A stretch of DNA of 64,000 bases from Thalassotalea litorea (GTDB lineage: Bacteria; Pseudomonadota; Gammaproteobacteria; Enterobacterales; Alteromonadaceae), in contig NZ_VCBC01000016.1 in assembly GCF_005843925.1 (NCBI RefSeq), forward strand, positions 27,150 through 91,149. The letters are read 5' to 3'. Within the stretch, counting starts at the first letter, position 1. Every line of letters begins with the position of its first letter. A model generated the notes under the pieces. It did not search any database and was not told where the DNA came from. It saw only the letters and a list, made by a program, of their open reading frames with translations. A program made the position numbers and the translations under genes. Positions 28,379-37,138 of the stretch are shown here, piece by piece.

Positions 28379-28771
28379 ATGATTAAGCGGATTGAATTAG
28401 TTGTCCTATCGACGAGCGGTTTAACTGTCATTCTCTTGTTATTGGCAGGAGTACTCGGCTCTTATTCTCTGTCCGCTTTATCCCAAAGAAATGCACTTCA
28501 AGATCAAGAACTGCCGATGGACATATCTGCTAATCGTTACCTACAAGTGGGCGACTGGCCAGAATCGGATCCAAACAATTCACTGATTCGCGATTTCCAA
28601 AGCTTTATAGTTAAAGACGATGCGGAAAAAACAAATGCAAAATCGAAAAGTAACCTCAATCTCACTCTAACCTACACCGAAACTAAAAGCGAAACTAAAA
28701 GCGACAACCGCGGCACAAATAGGGACAAAGATCAGCCAACGACAGAGATACAGGTTAAGCATGATGAATAA
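28379..28771 (+). CDS. Small single-span membrane protein, function unknown
   Basis: A 130-aa protein with one N-terminal hydrophobic segment (VVLSTSGLTVILLLLAGVLGSYSL) and a polar, charge-rich C-terminal part with repeated Thr/Glu/Lys (TETKSETKSDNRG), probably disordered and periplasmic. I do not recognise a family. Its stop overlaps the start of the downstream transferase gene by 11 bp, so the two are probably translated together and may form a complex. A GTG at 28358 could extend it by seven residues. Confidence 0.7.
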   Translation: MIKRIELVVLSTSGLTVILLLLAGVLGSYSLSALSQRNALQDQELPMDISANRYLQVGDWPESDPNNSLIRDFQSFIVKDDAEKTNAKSKSNLNLTLTYTETKSETKSDNRGTNRDKDQPTTEIQVKHDE

Positions 28772-30794
28772 AGTGACCTTACGTCGAACGTTTTATCGTT
28801 CCATAGCTATTTTGATCTTATCCATGGTTTTAGTGTTCGACTATCGCAGTGCATTGCAGCCTATCCCCCGCCTTTCGTTACTCAACATACTTGCCCATGA
28901 AAAGGCGGATGAATACCTGACGCTAGGAGTTGTAATTGACCTTTTATATTTTATTGTGGTGATTCTGGTCTTGCACGTATTATGGGCTTACATTATTACC
29001 ATAAGTTGCTCCAGTTTTTATCGCAAAATGAAAAGTGATAATCAGCGCACAATATTGTGGTTGATTTTGGTCGTGTTGCATTGGATATTGGTTTTGGCCA
29101 TCAATTCCTACATTTATCCTACGTCTTTATTGAGTATTTACAGACATAGTTTTTTGGCGACATTATGGTTTATTACCCCGGTGGTGGGCGCCCTGCTATT
29201 TCTATTTTTTCAAGGGTTATGGCAACGCAATCAAAAAATACAGATCGCAGTATTTGCAACCGCTTTTCTCTTTTTAATGACACCACCGATATTTTGGAAA
29301 AATGAAGACAAGTACAAAGACAAGCCAGACGTCATATTGATTGGTCTCGATGGTTTACGCCCGGACCATCTACAATATACCAGCAGGCATAATACCCGCA
29401 ATCAGGCTGTCAGCTACATGCCAAACCTTGACGACTTTCTCGATAAAACAATTATTTACGATAGGGCTTATACGACATTGCCAAGAACCTTTGTTGCCTG
29501 GCAAAGCTTACTCACCAGTCAATACCCCCACCAGCATGGCGGCCGCTTCAATATTCCTCACCCATCCTTAGTGAATAAGGATGTTGCCCCGTTAGAGTCA
29601 TTGAAAAAGGCAAACTATCAAACTATCTATGCGCTAGATGAGCGCAGGTTTAACCATATAGACAAAGATTATGGATTTGATGAGATTGTTGGTCCAAGTA
29701 TCGGTATAGCCGATCAACTCATTACTGGAGTATCAGATATTCCACTCATTAATATTCTAACCAATGTATCTTTTGGAAAGTATTTCTTCCCATTTCTTTA
29801 CCTAAATAGAGCTCAAGGGAAAACCTACGCTCCTGAGCTATTTAACAACGAAGTCATTAATCGATTAGATCCAATGCAACCCAACTTTATGGCAGTCCAT
29901 CTGTGTATGCTCCACTGGCCTTATACCTCGAAAGATTTTATCAATGTAAAACCCGAACTTTGGAACAATAACTACCCACACTTTATGTATGCTTCACTAC
30001 TGGAAAAACTGGATCAGCAATTCGTCCATTTGATAAGTGGATTACAGCGACTGGGGTATCTAGACAACGCCATAGTTTATGTGTTTTCGGATCATGGCGA
30101 TGGCTTTCGCTTGGAGCGTGATAAAATAATGCCAGCTCCCAAATCTCCAGAATTGAAGCTCAGAGTGACCTCTTGGGGACACGGGACTAACATCCTAGAC
30201 CAAAGTCAGGCTCGAATATTGCTAGCATATAACCGGTTTAAAAATGGCCAACCAGTCCACACGGCAAAAGTCGTGAACGGCGTTTTTTCAATCACCGCGA
30301 TCATGCCTAGTATTTTGCAACAATTAAACCTTAGCGCTGGTAATATGCAAGGCAAGCCTTTTCCGATTGATGAGCCACAAAAACCTAAAGAGAAAATTGC
30401 ATTTGTCGATTCCTCCTTACCAATGAAGTCAATCGATACCAGTTCCATTAATGAAACCAGTCTGCTATATCGCTCCATGGATCATTATCAGGTCACCGCT
30501 AACGGGCATTTGGTAATGACCCCTGATGCCTACCAGGATTTTACTTACCTCAAACAAAGAGCTGTTTACTATAGGCAATGGCAGCTAGCTTATCTGCCAA
30601 ACTTGGATGATTTAATCATCATCGATTTACATCGTAAAGAATGGTCGTTATACGATACGTACGTCGGGGAGGCTCCGAAACTTAAACTAAGGCACATGCT
30701 TTGCAATCATTACCAGTCATTACAGTTACCAGTATGTGAAGATAAACACAATACTTTTCCTTCGGATTACTTACCGAGTACTGCGACAAAATGA
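28761..30794 (+). CDS. Membrane-anchored alkaline-phosphatase-superfamily (sulfatase-like) transferase or hydrolase
   Basis: A 677-aa protein with about five N-terminal membrane helices (residues 11-180) and a periplasmic sulfatase-fold domain. Metal-site and active-site residues are visible: Asp197 in IGLDGLRPDH, SDHGDGF (about 443-449) and GHGTN (about 473). Aligned on the LLTS-YPHQHG segment, the sulfatase Cys position is Thr243. Thr is typical of phosphoglycerol or phosphoethanolamine transferases (LtaS/EptA/OpgB classes) rather than formylglycine sulfatases. The substrate is unknown. A truncated paralogue follows directly. Confidence 0.85.
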   Translation: MMNKVTLRRTFYRSIAILILSMVLVFDYRSALQPIPRLSLLNILAHEKADEYLTLGVVIDLLYFIVVILVLHVLWAYIITISCSSFYRKMKSDNQRTILWLILVVLHWILVLAINSYIYPTSLLSIYRHSFLATLWFITPVVGALLFLFFQGLWQRNQKIQIAVFATAFLFLMTPPIFWKNEDKYKDKPDVILIGLDGLRPDHLQYTSRHNTRNQAVSYMPNLDDFLDKTIIYDRAYTTLPRTFVAWQSLLTSQYPHQHGGRFNIPHPSLVNKDVAPLESLKKANYQTIYALDERRFNHIDKDYGFDEIVGPSIGIADQLITGVSDIPLINILTNVSFGKYFFPFLYLNRAQGKTYAPELFNNEVINRLDPMQPNFMAVHLCMLHWPYTSKDFINVKPELWNNNYPHFMYASLLEKLDQQFVHLISGLQRLGYLDNAIVYVFSDHGDGFRLERDKIMPAPKSPELKLRVTSWGHGTNILDQSQARILLAYNRFKNGQPVHTAKVVNGVFSITAIMPSILQQLNLSAGNMQGKPFPIDEPQKPKEKIAFVDSSLPMKSIDTSSINETSLLYRSMDHYQVTANGHLVMTPDAYQDFTYLKQRAVYYRQWQLAYLPNLDDLIIIDLHRKEWSLYDTYVGEAPKLKLRHMLCNHYQSLQLPVCEDKHNTFPSDYLPSTATK

Positions 30795-30804
30795 GGCCAG
30801 GAGC

Positions 30805-31691
30805 ATGAAGAAAAGCCACAATTTTGTACTAAAATCAATACCTTTATTCTCAAAGCCATAAAAACTATGATGTGGTCAAAAGCTAACTATGGGCACTTTA
30901 TTTATTTGTCATTGTTAGAACAATTAGATATACAATTTAATCACTTGCTGAAGCAATTGAAACACAAAGGTTATCTACACAATGCTGAAGTGTTCGTTAT
31001 CTCTGATCACGGGGATAGTTTTAGACTCGAGGATGATAAATTAGCCCCAATGATTGAATCTCAAAAGCAAGTTCTGAACGTTGATGCATTTGGTCATGGT
31101 ACAAATGTATTAAATCAAAGCCAATCAGAAATATTGTTGGCTTATCAAAAATATGTGGATGGGTCTCGTTTCCATCAGAGTACACTTTATCAAGGATTAT
31201 ATTCCATTATTGATATTGTGCCGAGCATTAATCGTACGTTGGATGAACCACCTCCCAAAAACATTGACGGTCAAGCTTTACCATTATCACGCGCGCAACT
31301 TAATAAAGATCGATTTATATTTGTTGATTCGTCGGTGCCAATAAAATCTATCGATACAAGCTTAATTAACCTGAAATACGTATTTTCTGAAACAATGGAC
31401 ACATACATTGCTGATACCAATGGACAACCTGTTTTAACGAATGACGCTTACGAGCAATTTATTTTTAAACAGCATCGCGCGGTCTATTATAAAAACTGGC
31501 AATTTGCTTTTTTACCTGATCAAAAGGATTTAATTATTGTCGATCTCATTCAGCACAAATGGGCATATTTAAATGAATATCAAGGCAGTGCGCCTTGGAG
31601 AAGAATGCTCAAAAAACTTTGTACACACTACAAAAGTGAGATTAGATTTAGTGACGAAGATAAGTGTATTGATAGTCAGTCTATCAACTAA
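30805..31691 (+). pseudogene. Truncated paralogue of the upstream sulfatase-like transferase
   Basis: From 30867 a 274-codon open frame aligns along its length with the C-terminal ~280 residues of the 677-aa neighbour: SDHGDSFRLEDDK, GHGTNVLNQSQ, DSSVPIKSIDTS and HRAVYYKNWQFAFLPD have direct counterparts. The membrane helices, first metal Asp and nucleophile Thr are all missing. A short frame starting at 30805 with a good ribosome-binding site (CCAGGAGC) encodes only MKKSHNFVLKSIPLFSKP before a stop and is in a different frame, so it looks like a leftover 5' end joined by a large deletion. The long open remainder suggests recent decay; expression as a separate domain cannot be excluded. Confidence 0.75.
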
Positions 31692-31752
31692 TCAAAAACG
31701 CCCTATCATTGGATAGGGTAAAACCCTATTTAGGCGTAGTGGATTATCAATT

Positions 31753-33639
31753 TTGAAAGCACAAATTATATATAGGCACATCAACGCGATAGGGTTAGTT
31801 TTGATGTCATCTTTACTGCTTATCACTTTAGAATGGTTGTTTTTTTTAACTAAGCCATCTTTTCTCAGTTACTATCCCTTAAATGAGCGGATTTTTGTTC
31901 TCTTAAATTCTTATTTTTTACTCAGCATAATATTACTAGCACTATATTGTGTGATAATTATTTTCATATCCCCCTTATTTTTAATCAAAGCTCCCCCTGA
32001 TTCCATTAAGAATATAAGATTCATTTTTATCCCAGTGCTTATATTTAGTGTTATTGTATTTTTAATTCTTGATAATAATACTTACATTTTATTTGGCTTT
32101 GCTTCGTATACCGTCTCCAACTTTATCTCGAGAGTTTTTTATGTCGGAATACTTGTCGGATTAGCCATCTATTTTTATCGAAAGTTTAACCATTGGTTTG
32201 ATCGTCTAAATGTAAATAGATTCGCTTATAAAAAGCTTATTTGTAGTTTTACTTTTATTTTTATTTTTATCATGTCCTCAATGTCAGTCATATTAAGCGC
32301 AAAACCTTCAAATACACCTCGACAAGAAGTAAAAAGCGATAAAGATACGCGTCAATTACCAAACATAATCATTTTCAGTGCAGACGGCGTAAATTCTAAG
32401 CAGATGTCGGTATATGGTTTCCAAAAATCAACCACTCCATTTTTTGAAACTATAAAAGACGAATTAGCCATATTTCAAAATCACTATACAAATTCTGAAA
32501 AAACCACGGGTTCTATTGGTGCATTATTAACAGGAAAACTGCCGACACACACCAAAGTGATATTTCGGCCTGATGCATTTAGAGGGCCAGATAGATTTGA
32601 ACATTTACCAGCAATCCTAAAAAATCTAGGCTATTACAACATCGATATCAGTGTCAGGCATTATGTTGATGCGGAAGATTTAGACTTAAATGAGTCTTTT
32701 AATTATGCTAATGATAGGTATATTTATAAGAGAACAGGGGTTAATCGATGGTTATATATAGCCCTACCTGGGACGTCTAAATTTATTGAAAGTATCTGGG
32801 ATCGATTGTCATTTCGTTTTTACCATTTAAGCTATTTAAACAAATGGAAAAATCCCTTTCAAATTGTAACTCAAGCAGATGATTTGGAAGACCATCTTTC
32901 AGATATCCCGAGAATGCAAACACTGCTAGATAAAATTTCAAAAACACCGCCTCCATTCTTTATAAACGTTCATCTTCTTGGCCCCCATGGCAATAAGTTT
33001 ATTTACGAAAAGCCAATATTTACCCGAACAAAAAGCCAACCAAAAGGTTGGATGATGGAGCATTATAACAACGCAATTTATCAATGGGATGAATATGCTA
33101 AGCAAATATATTCCGCCTTGGAAAAACAACAACAACTAGAAAATACATTGCTCATTTTTAATAGTGATCACGGATTACGACACAGCATTAAAAATAGTTT
33201 GCCGTTAATGATTCGATTTCCAGGTAAGGCGGTCACAGGAGTGGTCAACACGCCATCACAAAGAATAGATATCGCCCCTACCATATTGGATTATTTAGAT
33301 ATCTCTCAACCTTCCTGGATGATTGGGCAGAGTTTGCTTAAAGCCGATAGAGTTCATGAACCAATATTTATTGCAGGGGCAAGTTTCACACGCAAAATGA
33401 ACAACCAAAACTGGAAAGTATCTGCATCTTTAGAGCCCCCTTATTATTCACTGGGCACACTCTCGATAATTTATTGCGGACATTTAGCCACATTAAATCT
33501 GATTGACGAAAGCGAACAAACAATGACTACTACCAATTTAGAAGAGGCTGAATACCCTTGTCCTAGAAAAGACTTTACCCCTAAAGAAGCGGAAGATTTG
33601 CTACGTCAACATTTGCAAGAAAACTATCCTAAAATTTAA
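31753..33639 (+). CDS. Second membrane-anchored alkaline-phosphatase-superfamily enzyme, AT-rich gene
   Basis: A 628-aa protein with about five N-terminal helices (to residue ~182) and a sulfatase-fold domain: NIIIFSADGVN (Asp211), NSEKTTGSIGALLTGKLPTH (nucleophile Thr251 or Thr252), NVHLLGPHGN (about 405-414) and FNSDHGLRH (Asp472-His473). Thr at the nucleophile position and GPHG resemble the LtaS/EptA-like transferases. The start is TTG at 31753; an ATG at 31804 with AGGG upstream is an alternative. The gene is clearly richer in A+T than its surroundings, suggesting horizontal origin. Its stop overlaps the convergent methyltransferase gene by 4 bp. Confidence 0.83.
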   Translation: MKAQIIYRHINAIGLVLMSSLLLITLEWLFFLTKPSFLSYYPLNERIFVLLNSYFLLSIILLALYCVIIIFISPLFLIKAPPDSIKNIRFIFIPVLIFSVIVFLILDNNTYILFGFASYTVSNFISRVFYVGILVGLAIYFYRKFNHWFDRLNVNRFAYKKLICSFTFIFIFIMSSMSVILSAKPSNTPRQEVKSDKDTRQLPNIIIFSADGVNSKQMSVYGFQKSTTPFFETIKDELAIFQNHYTNSEKTTGSIGALLTGKLPTHTKVIFRPDAFRGPDRFEHLPAILKNLGYYNIDISVRHYVDAEDLDLNESFNYANDRYIYKRTGVNRWLYIALPGTSKFIESIWDRLSFRFYHLSYLNKWKNPFQIVTQADDLEDHLSDIPRMQTLLDKISKTPPPFFINVHLLGPHGNKFIYEKPIFTRTKSQPKGWMMEHYNNAIYQWDEYAKQIYSALEKQQQLENTLLIFNSDHGLRHSIKNSLPLMIRFPGKAVTGVVNTPSQRIDIAPTILDYLDISQPSWMIGQSLLKADRVHEPIFIAGASFTRKMNNQNWKVSASLEPPYYSLGTLSIIYCGHLATLNLIDESEQTMTTTNLEEAEYPCPRKDFTPKEAEDLLRQHLQENYPKI

Positions 33640-35063
33640 GCATGGTGTTTTTTCAGTAAATAAATGTTGCGATGGCTACCCTCAATTTTTGCGGATTTAA
33701 CAACGTCAAAATGGTTGTGAATAGCTTTCTCAAAGGTTGAAATATTATAGTCTATAAAAATATCTTTACGAGTGCTTAACATGCGCTGTACCTGTGAATC
33801 TTTTTTATCTACGAACTCGATAATCAAATAACGTTTGGTCATTGTAGCCAGACTTGAAATAAAAACATCCAGCGGAACATTATTCCCTATAACCATATGA
33901 TGAATAACAGCAAGTACCATTACCAGATCAAACTTAGCTCTATGCATGAATGATTCTCGCTCTCGGTTATGCCACCCTATGCCCGGTGACGGGTTGGTTA
34001 AGTCGAATAGCAACGGAAGTATATTCAGTTCAGGTTTGGCAACACAACGCTGATAAAGAGCCTCAATGGCCCTAAAATCCACATCAAATGCGACAACCTG
34101 TTGACAGTGTAGCCCGCAGAGTTGAGTGAATTCTCCGCTATTAGAACCTAGGTCTGCGATCAAAGATAAAGGTGTATGAGTTTCATTTAAAAAAGCCTCA
34201 ACAATCGCCTTTTTTTCCAGTGACTGAGATGAGCTATAATCGTTTACTTGGTAGTAATCACCCCATTCAGTTTCCGTTTCATTCATGAATAGTCTATTAA
34301 CAGTATTTCTCAGGTTAGATATTAGTGCCGTCAATTTTTCGGCATTGAGGTTGGCTGATTTAAGTCGAGAGCTTGCTCCATTTAACTTGCGTACATCCGA
34401 AAAGTGACGCTGTGATTTTGCATGTAAATGGAGATGAGAAAGAATTCCAAAATTTACCCAGCTTTTTTTAGGAAGAAGTTTACTAACAAAGTCCAAAGGT
34501 AATCCATCGATAAAGTTTCGGCTGAAAAGGCTAAAACGATAATCGACTTGTTGTGTTAAAAGCAACGGAGCCAAAAAATGCTGACAAAACTGTCTATAAG
34601 CAACCCAAGGGCCTTCATCATAACGAGTGAAAGACAGCGTATCGATGAAAACAGGACGACTATTAATAAATTGAATATTAAACGCACTTGCATCTTTTAA
34701 TGTAAAACCATGTTCAAGTGCCAACAATTGGATATCTAACGTTAAAAGCGCAGCATCTTTAAGCTGAGAGAAACACCATTCATAGGGATAGCTGATATAT
34801 GGTATCGGTTGCGGTTTGATTACGGCTTGTTCTTCGGTTAATTCAAATTCATCAGAAACATCCAAATGGGGTATCAGCCAACCTCGTGAAGTCAATTCTT
34901 TATAAAATTTTGACTGATAAAAACTATCAAATTCAGCCTTCCCCACAGTATTTATTTTCCTATATACCTGGTTGTTTTTGATAAAAACGTAACCAGCAGG
35001 ATCTCGAAAAGAAGCGGGATGTGGAACAGAAGTCTTAGTCATAAATCTGTCATTGGTTTGCAA
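33636..35063 (-). CDS. Two-domain protein: kinase-like N-terminus and class I SAM methyltransferase
   Basis: A 475-aa cytoplasmic protein. The C-terminal domain (about 260-475) is a Rossmann methyltransferase with motif I DLGSNSGEF (304-312), an acidic strand end VVAFDVDF (323-330) and LAVIHHM (384-390). The N-terminal part (about 20-200) has LKDASAFNIQF (122-132) followed by PVFIDTLSF (137-145), which looks like the D-x4-N / I-D catalytic layout of small-molecule kinases; this is my inference. A kinase-methyltransferase pairing is known in WbdD, which caps O-polysaccharide chains. The start is a TTG at 35063 with AGGGA a few bases upstream; an ATG lies at 35042. Confidence 0.82.
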   Translation of the reverse strand: MQTNDRFMTKTSVPHPASFRDPAGYVFIKNNQVYRKINTVGKAEFDSFYQSKFYKELTSRGWLIPHLDVSDEFELTEEQAVIKPQPIPYISYPYEWCFSQLKDAALLTLDIQLLALEHGFTLKDASAFNIQFINSRPVFIDTLSFTRYDEGPWVAYRQFCQHFLAPLLLTQQVDYRFSLFSRNFIDGLPLDFVSKLLPKKSWVNFGILSHLHLHAKSQRHFSDVRKLNGASSRLKSANLNAEKLTALISNLRNTVNRLFMNETETEWGDYYQVNDYSSSQSLEKKAIVEAFLNETHTPLSLIADLGSNSGEFTQLCGLHCQQVVAFDVDFRAIEALYQRCVAKPELNILPLLFDLTNPSPGIGWHNRERESFMHRAKFDLVMVLAVIHHMVIGNNVPLDVFISSLATMTKRYLIIEFVDKKDSQVQRMLSTRKDIFIDYNISTFEKAIHNHFDVVKSAKIEGSHRNIYLLKKHHA

Positions 35064-35153
35064 GTGATCCCTAAAATATAATCGAAACCATCAATTTTGC
35101 AGATTTTCAAATTACTTCTATAGTTTTAACGTTGTCATAAAAGAGTTGTAGAC

Positions 35154-35399
35154 ATGAAATATTCTCACCTATTATCCACGGTTTTATTCTTTCTAATTTC
35201 TTTTCCTTGTTTGGCTTATTTAGACCCAGGTACAGGAAGTATTATTGTCCAGGGGATTATTGCTTCAATTGCGCTAGGCTTAGCAACCATAAAAATGTGG
35301 TGGCATAAACTAGCAAGCGTATTTAGAAAATCCGATCCCGACTCTGCAAATGAATTAGCTTCAAAGGAAAGTGAAAAGGAAGACCATTCCCAACATTAA
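35154..35399 (+). CDS. Small secreted/membrane protein with mature N-terminus YLDPGTGS
   Basis: An 81-aa protein with a signal peptide ending SFPCLA, then YLDPGTGSIIVQGII, a second hydrophobic helix (IASIALGLATIKMWW) and a charged tail. I recall many small bacterial proteins sharing the YLDPGTGS start, often near sulfatase-like and methyltransferase genes, but none with a known function. It is divergent from the methyltransferase gene across 90 bp, and its stop overlaps the convergent GNAT gene by 4 bp. Confidence 0.8.
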   Translation: MKYSHLLSTVLFFLISFPCLAYLDPGTGSIIVQGIIASIALGLATIKMWWHKLASVFRKSDPDSANELASKESEKEDHSQH

Positions 35400-35995
35400 A
35401 TTACGTAAAATTCAAACATAGCGACTTCTTCTCCGTCCAGATAGCTTTGATGGTGCTTAAAACAAAACCCGAGCCGTTGAAGCAAGTTGCGGGATGCAGA
35501 ATTATCGAGTGAGCAGAAAGCCAATACTTTGTTTAAAGAGAGAGATTTTAGTTCGTATTCCAGAACTTTGATAGCCGCTTCATACCCATAACCCTGCCCT
35601 GTATAACGTTCAAGAAATGCAAAACCAAGATCCGGAGCCGGTAAAAAATCGCGCTGTAGCAATCCACAAACGCCAATGGGGTCACCTTCGCTGCCATCGG
35701 CTCGTTTTACTGAAACCAAATGCAAGGCAAAGCCATTATCAAGCAAGCTTTGCATCGGGCCGGTGCGAATGTATTCACGGGCCTGCTCTAGGTTGCGTAC
35801 TTGCTTATCACCAATGTATTGCAAAAAACCCGGATCGTTTAACAGATCAAGAATGAAAGCAGCTTCATGTTCAGTGATAGGACGAATGACTAATCGGTCG
35901 GTAAATATTGGGTACACGGTTTCGTATTGCAAGCGTATGAATTTAAAGAATAAGGTGATGTATTTTCGCAGAAAAGTAAAGGGATTCGTGGACAC
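35396..35995 (-). CDS. GNAT-family N-acetyltransferase (RimJ/RimL type)
   Basis: A 199-aa protein with an acetyltransferase fold. The early segment TDRLVIRPITEHEAAFILDLLNDP is typical of the RimJ/RimL subgroup, followed by the acetyl-CoA-binding region ERYTGQGYGYEAAIKVLEY (Q/R-x-x-G-x-G/A pattern, about 129-147) and SLNKVLAFCSLDNSASRNLLQRLGF. The acceptor is unknown. Its 5' flank is the 108-bp tandem-repeat region. Whether it belongs to the neighbouring envelope cluster is unclear, since it is convergent with the small YLDPGTGS gene. Confidence 0.88.
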   Translation of the reverse strand: MSTNPFTFLRKYITLFFKFIRLQYETVYPIFTDRLVIRPITEHEAAFILDLLNDPGFLQYIGDKQVRNLEQAREYIRTGPMQSLLDNGFALHLVSVKRADGSEGDPIGVCGLLQRDFLPAPDLGFAFLERYTGQGYGYEAAIKVLEYELKSLSLNKVLAFCSLDNSASRNLLQRLGFCFKHHQSYLDGEEVAMFEFYVI

Positions 35996-36521
35996 TTTGT
36001 AAACTGCGCAATGTCAGGTGACAAGATAGAGAATGGTGACAAGATGGAGAATGGTGACAGACACGGAAAACGACGCAGTGCCAGGTGACAATTCGAAATA
36101 GAATTTCGAACAAAGACAGTTCGGTATCGAAGATACCAAACAGGTGACAAGCTGGAGAATGGTGACAGACACTACAAACGACGCAGTGCCAGGTGACAAT
36201 TCGAAATAGAATTTCGAACAAAGACAGTTCGGCATCAAAGATACCGAACAGGTGACAGGCTAGAGAATGGTGACAGACACGGCAAACAACGCAGTGTCAG
36301 GTGACAATTCGAGATGAAATTTCGAACAAAGACAGTTCGGCATCGAAGATACCGAACAGGTGACAGGCTCAGCAGAGGCACTTCGTTGACACCTTTAGAC
36401 ACCGTTGCTTTTTTACACCCTTTGACAGTCCCAATGCTCTTTCTGCGCACTGAATCCTGAACCCTGCAACCTATTTACGCTGCGATCCCATCGGCAACAA
36501 TAGAACCTCTTCTTAAGCGTT
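35996..36521. other. Repeat-filled intergenic region upstream of the GNAT gene
   Basis: 526 bp without a gene. Most is the 108-bp tandem repeat (36013-36369), followed by GACACC boxes at about 36390-36405 and ordinary sequence. Several open frames here arise from the repeats and are not proteins. Confidence 0.7.
36013..36369. repeat. 108-bp tandem repeat, about three units, each with two hairpins
   Basis: The anchor GGTGACAATTCG recurs at 36084, 36192 and 36300, an exact 108-bp period. Each unit contains GTGACA boxes, a hairpin TTCGAAAT-AGA-ATTTCGAA and a second hairpin GTTCGG(T/C)ATC-(G/A)AA-GATACC(G/A)AAC. An extra 18-bp duplication (GTGACAAGAT(A/G)GAGAATG) lies at the left end. The units differ by scattered substitutions. 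Confidence 0.85.
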
Positions 36522-36899
36522 TTACATCGGTTTTAAAAACGGATAAGCGTTTTGAATGTCCTTTTCATACTGCTCACAAAATTCACCATCAGGGCCTTCG
36601 GCGTTCAATTCGCCATATTTTTGATTGGCTTCATCTCTGACATGTTCCCAGCTAATGCCTTCGATGCTTTGATAGCCCTCAGAGAAAGCTTTAAGTTTCG
36701 ATAGCTCCTTAAACTTTTCAGGATCTACCGGCTTATCGCATTGCTTGGTCAGATAAATCATTTTGCCCGCAGCTTCCGCCAAAAGCATTTCAATTTTATT
36801 TCTTTCTTCTGCATTTGGCGCCTCAGCGGCAACAACACAGGTACTTAACAAGCCTCCAAAAATTACTCCAGACACCATGGTTTTGAATTTATCTGTCAT
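36522..36899 (-). CDS. Small secreted protein, function unknown
   Basis: A 125-aa protein with a signal peptide (VSGVIFGGLLSTCVVAAEA) and a mostly helical, charged mature part containing two Cys residues (KQCDKPVD and GEFCEQY) that could form a disulfide in the periplasm. The ATG is preceded by TAGGAG at good distance. I do not recognise the family. It stands alone between the repeat region and the divergent GH13 gene. Confidence 0.75.
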   Translation of the reverse strand: MTDKFKTMVSGVIFGGLLSTCVVAAEAPNAEERNKIEMLLAEAAGKMIYLTKQCDKPVDPEKFKELSKLKAFSEGYQSIEGISWEHVRDEANQKYGELNAEGPDGEFCEQYEKDIQNAYPFLKPM

Positions 36900-37138
36900 T
36901 ATTGCTCCTAGCTTGGTAGTTGATATCGTTGTTAAACGCCGATCAGTGATTTCACTTGGGTCAAAGTTAAGTTATAGCAGAAAATCCTTAATTTTCTTGC
37001 GATTGAAAAGAACAACATGGCGAGTTTTCAGATAAGGTTGAACCAAAGCAGCGAATGCACCGGATGCTTGCGATATTGCCCTTTTACGACCAAAGTTAAC
37101 CAGTCAGGTTTTAAATAGATAGATTGCAGCGACCAGTT

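Noticed and set aside
36013..36369. Possible CRISPR array
   Set aside because: The period is 108 bp, the units are similar along their whole length with no unique spacers, and no cas genes are present.
35890..36450. Minus-strand open frames of 71-92 codons across the repeat region
   Set aside because: They translate the 108-bp tandem repeat itself, so the proteins contain the same Cys/Leu-rich blocks two or three times. There is no ribosome-binding site and no family resemblance.
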